64,000 bases of DNA, taken from the NCBI GenBank assembly GCA_921293015.1, contig OV121092.1:12282001-12346000 (forward strand), read 5' to 3'. Shown here piece after piece: positions 62,150 to 64,000 of this stretch (positions are counted from its first letter, which is position 1; the number at the start of each line of letters is the position of its first letter). This stretch comes from Phorcus lineatus (Eukaryota > Mollusca > Gastropoda > Trochida > Trochidae). The notes beneath the pieces were generated by a model that was given only the letters and a program-made list of their open reading frames with translations, searched no databases and was not told where the DNA came from. A program made the translations under genes and the position numbers.

Positions 62150-62865
62150 TTTCCCGTGCATGACAACATGTTTTGTTATGATTGCCATGCGAACTGTTTT
62201 TTGTACATTACAACGTAAAAATGCTAAAAGAGGTCTGGGGAAAACAAGCTTAGACACTACAGAAATCATAAAACGACCTTCGAAACAGAAGCATATCTTT
62301 TAACACTCATACCAAAATCTCACAGACGTGCGCTTGCTTTGATCAGGACTGGTACTGCCCCCTTGCGTATTGAAACCGGCCGCTATGAAGGACTCAAACT
62401 TGAAGATAGAAAATGTTTCCATTGTCCAAACCTAGTTGAGTCAGAACATAAGAGAAGATCTTTTTACTTCACTTTGTGCTTTGTTCCACGTTTTACTCGT
62501 TTACCGGATTATGAGAAGTTACGACTCCTTTTAAGCTCTGAAGATCTTATAAAAATATGTGCCAAAAACTGCTTTAAAATACTTTTAGGACGCCAACAAA
62601 TTTTATATAAATGAAGCCAATGTACACTTTTTTTTAACCTTTTCTTTTAATACTACCCTTTATTTAATGTATGTATGTATAGTAATTAACTCAAATACTC
62701 GTTTTAATTACTTTATGTGCCTTTTTATGTGTATATCTTAATCGTCTCTCATAACTCCTTTGGAGTGGCATATGTCCATTTATGATTCTATGTATACTTT
62801 TATTTTATATATTTTAATATACATATGGTGAGACGCTAATGAACAATCTGTCTGTCTGTGTTTTT
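62150..62865 (+). pseudogene. CR1-like LINE C-terminal relic with 3' UTR
   Basis: The frame at 62339-62614 starts RTGTAPLRIETGRYEGLKLE, then RKCFHCPNLVESEHKR and a decayed helix to a stop. RxGTAPLRIETGRY is the hallmark just before the Cys motif in mollusc CR1-like ORF2. The preceding piece at about 62205-62335 is in a shifted frame. The 3' UTR has CCTTTGGAGTGGCATATG and ends AATGAACAATCTGTCTGTCT. It sits immediately downstream of the MULE gene stop, inside the MULE if that element ends at 63120. Confidence 0.8.
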
Positions 62866-62984
62866 TTAACACATGCCATGAATTTTGTGTCACTGTGTCA
62901 CTTCAATTTATGGGCACAGTTATGTAACGGGTTTAATCAACAACATTAATCCCAAAATAATTTATGATGAATAAAAGAAATGAA

Positions 62985-63120
62985 AAAAATTGGTTCCGTT
63001 TCATCTTGTACATGGTTCCGTTTTCGCCATCAATGGTTCCGTTTTCGCCAGTAAAAAACGGTGTCGTTTTCGCCAAAGCAGTTTGGTGCCGTTTTTTCAC
63101 GGTTCCGTTTTAGCTTGCAC
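62985..63120 (+). repeat. Iterated GGTTCCGTTTTCGCC repeats, probable MULE right end
   Basis: Five to six copies of GGTTCCGTTTTCGCCA or variants (GGTGTCGTTTTCGCCA, GGTGCCGTTTTTTCAC) within 130 bp. The arrangement matches the 13-mer iterations at the ends of the nested 805-bp element but the word is unrelated. It lies 850 bp downstream of the MULE gene stop. No inverted counterpart was seen on the left, so the left end may be deleted. Confidence 0.6.
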
Positions 63121-63529
63121 CCAACGAGTTCAATGGAAAGTCAACTTCTACATTGCATGAATTGCGACGTTTCGGTGTTAGTACCTATATCAACCAATTC
63201 AAGCGATACATATGCTCGATGATGGCAAATATATACATAAATGAGATGGTATTTTTACAATTGATGATTGATGTGCATTTAGTTTTGATAAGGTTTGTTT
63301 TAAAGTGGAAAGTAGTTTATCCAAGGAACAAGGTTGATGTACAGGATATGATAGGTTGAGTTAACAGATGATAAAAGCCTATATAAAGTACAATGGATTA
63401 CTGCTGATTGATGTTTATGAGATGATGATAAGCTGGCGGGATAGGATAACCTTGATCTATATTTAAGGATGGATTAAGACGTTTAATATGATAGTTTCCT
63501 TCTAATCTTTTAGTCTGCATGGTTGTTTT
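63121..63529. other. Intergenic, nothing seen
   Basis: AT-rich sequence with repeated GATGAT/TGATGATAA words; no supported gene. Confidence 0.4.
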
Positions 63530-63885
63530 CTAGGCTGCTGATGTTGTTCCAAAGAATGCGCTGGTCAGGATGGGCTTGGGTGTGGTCTAATATTGCGGAG
63601 TTTGAATTTTTTTTTCTGTACAGAGGTTTGGTGTTCATTAATCCTAGTTTGAAGGGGGCCGGACGTTTCACCAATATTGTGCGGCGGATGTGATGGTGTA
63701 CAGGTCTGACATATGGAAGGCTGATGATGAATAGAGCTGACTGCTGGCGGGGCTGCTTCTCCGGGGGTTGAGGGTTGTGTTGATAACTTCGTTGACTAAT
63801 TTTGGGCCATACTGGTTGTAGATGATGAATACGTTTCTGAGGTGGTTTATTTCGGCTTCAAAGGAATCGAAAAGAAAATGAATAA
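63530..63885 (-). pseudogene. Possible Penelope-like reverse transcriptase fragment
   Basis: On the minus strand, one frame reads HFLFDSFEAEINHLRNVFII then YNQYGPKLVNEVINTTLNP. After a frameshift it continues LPYVRPVHHHIRRTILVKRP and FKLGLMNTKPLYRK. The pattern F-x-x-E-x-x-x-L-x-x-x-F-x-x-x-x-Y-x-x-x-x-V-N and the following LPYV...I+R block fit the end of Penelope-like RT and its link to the nuclease. Higher GC than its surroundings. Identification is tentative: no catalytic motif lies within the window. Confidence 0.4.
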
Positions 63886-64000
63886 AGAAAGAGAGGATTT
63901 AGGAACCTGCAATTTTTTACTGTGATGTTTGGGACAAATCGAAAGCCTTGCAGCTACTATTCATCAATTGTGATTTATTTTTAGAAAGTCGAATAGCGAG

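Overview
The window is AT-rich, intron-rich animal DNA with GT-AG splice junctions and many transposable-element relics. It is most likely from a mollusc, and possibly a gastropod such as an abalone. That guess rests on short repeats of the type GAGTGAGTGAGTTGGTGTTTA, the mix of LINE, Tc1 and MULE families, and the gene types; it is inference, not proof. No rRNA, free-standing tRNA, CRISPR array or operon is visible.

Layout. (1) 1-7930, + strand: the 3' half of an SLC6 neurotransmitter-type transporter gene. Seven exons with matching phases encode the last 275 residues, and the introns hold minisatellites and LINE tails. (2) 7931-13240: no recognised gene; repeats and a small local duplication. 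(3) 13249-24196, - strand: a secreted C-type lectin gene with a signal-peptide exon, two C-type lectin domains (the second with EPN and WND motifs), a 24-bp microexon linker and a Thr-rich tail. Its 3' end was not found. (4) 24300-32500: gene-poor, with LINE relics and two DNA-element families that recur across the window. (5) 32500-55200: gene-poor, built from three diverged copies of one multi-kilobase segment. Differences between copies show individual insertions: a TIR element, a tRNA-derived SINE and a Tc1 relic. (6) 55800-64000: a transposon pile-up. It holds a Harbinger-like transposase relic (-), a RNase H-bearing LINE (+), a FLYWCH/MULE transposase-derived gene (+) and a CR1-like LINE tail. 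An 805-bp element sits inside the last coding part of the MULE gene. A probable Penelope-like fragment closes the window.

The two genes that look functional, the SLC6 transporter and the C-type lectin, face each other tail to tail around 8-13 kb and have no evident shared pathway. The most notable structure is at 60.9-61.7 kb. There, an 805-bp element bounded by a perfect 10-bp direct repeat, with ends made of a repeated 13-mer, has split a MULE coding exon. It carries in reverse a diverged copy of the same gene family's last exon, so a MULE-type element appears to have inserted into a relative. All calls are by reading only; no database search was run.
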